Position numbers and translations under genes: made by a program
NCBI GenBank assembly: GCA_013816695.1
Contig: JACDDZ010000074.1
Span: forward strand, 1 to 7,644
Length of the DNA: 7,644 bases
Origin: Gemmatimonadaceae bacterium
GTDB lineage: Bacteria > Gemmatimonadota > Gemmatimonadetes > Gemmatimonadales > Gemmatimonadaceae
Direction: 5' to 3'
In this document: positions 6,205 through 7,644 of the stretch, in pieces
Layout of the letters: each line of letters opens with the position of its first letter
Numbering within the stretch: position 1 is the stretch's first letter
Notes under the pieces: generated by a model
Database searches by the model: none
The model's input: only the letters and a program-made list of their open reading frames with translations
What the model was told of the DNA's origin: nothing

Positions 6205-7644
6205 ATGAAGATTTCCACTCCAGTCCGTGCATGTGTTTCCGCGCTCATCGCGATTGCTCTAAGTGCAGGAGTTGCAGCAGCCCAGAGAAAAATCACGACA
6301 CCCCGAGAGCAGTTCGGGAAGCCGATCGGCGCCGATTATTTCCTAATCAACTACACCCAGTTCCTCGGATACTGGGAGAAGTTGGCAAGGCAATCCGATC
6401 GAATGAAACTCACACGTATCGGCACGAGCGTGGAGGGGCGCCCAATGATGATGGCCATCATCAGCTCGCCTTCCAACCTTCGTAACCTCTCGCGCTACCA
6501 GGAGATTGCGAGCCGCCTAGCGAACGCTGAGGGACTGACCGACATGCAGGCCCGTGCTCTCGCTGCGGAGGGCAAGGCAGTTGTATGGATCGATGGGGGC
6601 CTGCACGGGTCGGAAGTTCTCGGATCGCAACAGTTAGTGCAGACTACCTATGACCTGCTAAGCAGCAACGACGCGGAAATGCAACGGATCCTGAGTGACG
6701 TGATCGTCCTGCTCGTGCCCGCGAATCCTGATGGATGGGAGCTCGTGGCCAACTGGTACATGAGGGAACCCGATACTCTCAAGCGCACGACACAGTATGT
6801 GCCCGTTCTTTACCAGCATTACATCGGACACGACAACAATCGTGACACCTACATGGCGTCTCAGCCGGAAACACAGGCGATGGACAGCGTTCTTTTTCGC
6901 GCCTGGTATCCGCAGATCATGTACAACCATCACCAGAGCGGGCCCGAGGGTACGGTTCTTTTCGCACCGCCCTTTCGCGACCCTTTCAACTACAACGTCG
7001 ATCCTCTCGTAGTTACCGAGCTCGATCTTGTCGGTGCGGCCATGCATTCCCGCTTCGTCGCCGAGAACAAGCCAGGCGCCACCATGCGAACCGGTGCGAA
7101 CTACTCCACCTGGTTCAACGGGGGAATGCGCACGACAACGTATTTCCACAACATCATTGGTCTCCTGACGGAGACAATCGGTAACCCTACGCCAACAACG
7201 ATTCCGCTTGTTCCCAACCGGCTGCTGAGCGCGGGCGTTACGCCATTTCCAATCAATCCACAGCCTTGGCATTTTGCGCAGTCGCTTGCATACTCGATCA
7301 CTGCAAACCGCGCGGTACTGGACGTTGCTTCGCGCTACAGGGAAACCTTCCTCTTCAACATCTACCAGATGGGCCGGAATTCCATCCAGCGTGGAAGCCG
7401 CGACACATGGACGAGGACCCCGCACCGGCTCGAAGAATGGAAGGGTGTGATTGCGCGTGACACTGAAGCTGGCAAGTCGCGGACGACCGCCGAGTACATG
7501 GCGCTTCTCAACAGCGCCGACACGCGCGACCCGCGCGGATACATCATTCCATCGAATCAACGCGATTTTCCAACGGCTGTAAAATTTGTAAACACGCTGG
7601 TGAAGAACGGAATCACTGTTCATCGCGCCACACACGAATTCAGC
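6205..7644 (+). CDS. Secreted M14-family zinc carboxypeptidase-like protein (3' end outside window)
   Basis: A zinc metallopeptidase of family M14, exported and expected to hydrolyse peptides outside the cytoplasm. The frame is open to the right edge (480 residues seen). Residues 1-26 are a signal peptide (basic start, hydrophobic core, cleavage probably GVAAA/Q). The catalytic set is complete and in order: zinc ligands H134 and E137 in GGLHGSE, the NPDG motif at 174-177, an NNRD motif (211-214) in the place of the substrate-binding Asn-Arg of carboxypeptidases, the third zinc ligand at H242 or H243 in the YNHHQSG motif, and a candidate general base E323 in GLLTETIG. About 150 further residues follow the peptidase core, so the full protein is longer than a simple carboxypeptidase, consistent with the large bacterial M14 proteins. 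The ATG at 6205 has no visible ribosome binding site but is placed right for the signal peptide. It follows the transporter by 30 bases, so cotranscription is possible. Confidence 0.93.
   Translation, partial: MKISTPVRACVSALIAIALSAGVAAAQRKITTPREQFGKPIGADYFLINYTQFLGYWEKLARQSDRMKLTRIGTSVEGRPMMMAIISSPSNLRNLSRYQEIASRLANAEGLTDMQARALAAEGKAVVWIDGGLHGSEVLGSQQLVQTTYDLLSSNDAEMQRILSDVIVLLVPANPDGWELVANWYMREPDTLKRTTQYVPVLYQHYIGHDNNRDTYMASQPETQAMDSVLFRAWYPQIMYNHHQSGPEGTVLFAPPFRDPFNYNVDPLVVTELDLVGAAMHSRFVAENKPGATMRTGANYSTWFNGGMRTTTYFHNIIGLLTETIGNPTPTTIPLVPNRLLSAGVTPFPINPQPWHFAQSLAYSITANRAVLDVASRYRETFLFNIYQMGRNSIQRGSRDTWTRTPHRLEEWKGVIARDTEAGKSRTTAEYMALLNSADTRDPRGYIIPSNQRDFPTAVKFVNTLVKNGITVHRATHEFS

Noticed and set aside
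6658..7635. Long minus-strand open frame of about 325 codons
   Set aside because: It is antisense to the M14 peptidase, whose frame is unbroken with signal peptide and all catalytic motifs. The antisense product has no recognisable domain and is Arg/Val/His-rich as expected for a shadow frame.

Overview
The window looks like bacterial chromosome from a moderately GC-rich, Gram-negative-type organism. Several products carry a signal peptide or a single N-terminal membrane anchor and act on peptidoglycan or peptides outside the cytoplasm. The mix of a large secreted M14 peptidase, an EamA transporter, OmpR-type signalling and small anchored lytic transglycosylases would fit Gemmatimonadota or a similar soil or aquatic lineage. 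That placement is an inference from gene style, not a demonstrated one. No rRNA, tRNA, CRISPR array, transposase or phage structural gene was seen.

Layout. (1) 1-2246, plus strand: the 3' part of a membrane sensor histidine kinase, overlapping by ATGA an OmpR/PhoB-type response regulator. This is a translationally coupled two-component system. (2) 2265-2999, minus strand: a small membrane-anchored protein with a probable PH-like middle domain and a C-terminal LysM domain, convergent with the regulator. (3) 3051-5207, plus strand: an anchored SLT-type lytic transglycosylase (LT1), an XRE-like DNA-binding protein of unknown family, and a second lytic transglycosylase (LT2) clearly paralogous to LT1. 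A consensus-like sigma-70 promoter and a perfect 12-bp palindrome lie between LT1 and the regulator, so regulator plus LT2 can form their own, probably autoregulated, operon. (4) 5218-6174, plus strand: an EamA/DMT transporter that has no ATG, GTG or TTG in a position giving a full-length protein. A terminator-like hairpin overlaps its 5' end. (5) 6205 to the right edge, plus strand: a secreted M14-family zinc carboxypeptidase-like protein, cut by the window end.

How the genes may work together. LysM protein, LT1, regulator and LT2 look like a small cell-wall-remodelling neighbourhood: a LysM protein that could bind glycan, two enzymes that could cleave it, and a dedicated transcription factor. 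The upstream two-component system could sense an envelope signal, but nothing in the sequence directly ties it to the neighbours. The most distinctive parts are the LT1-XRE-LT2 arrangement with its operator-like promoter, the invariant four-cysteine pattern in both transglycosylases, the unrecognised C-terminal half of the XRE protein, and the run of non-ATG start codons (TTG, TTG, then probably CTG).
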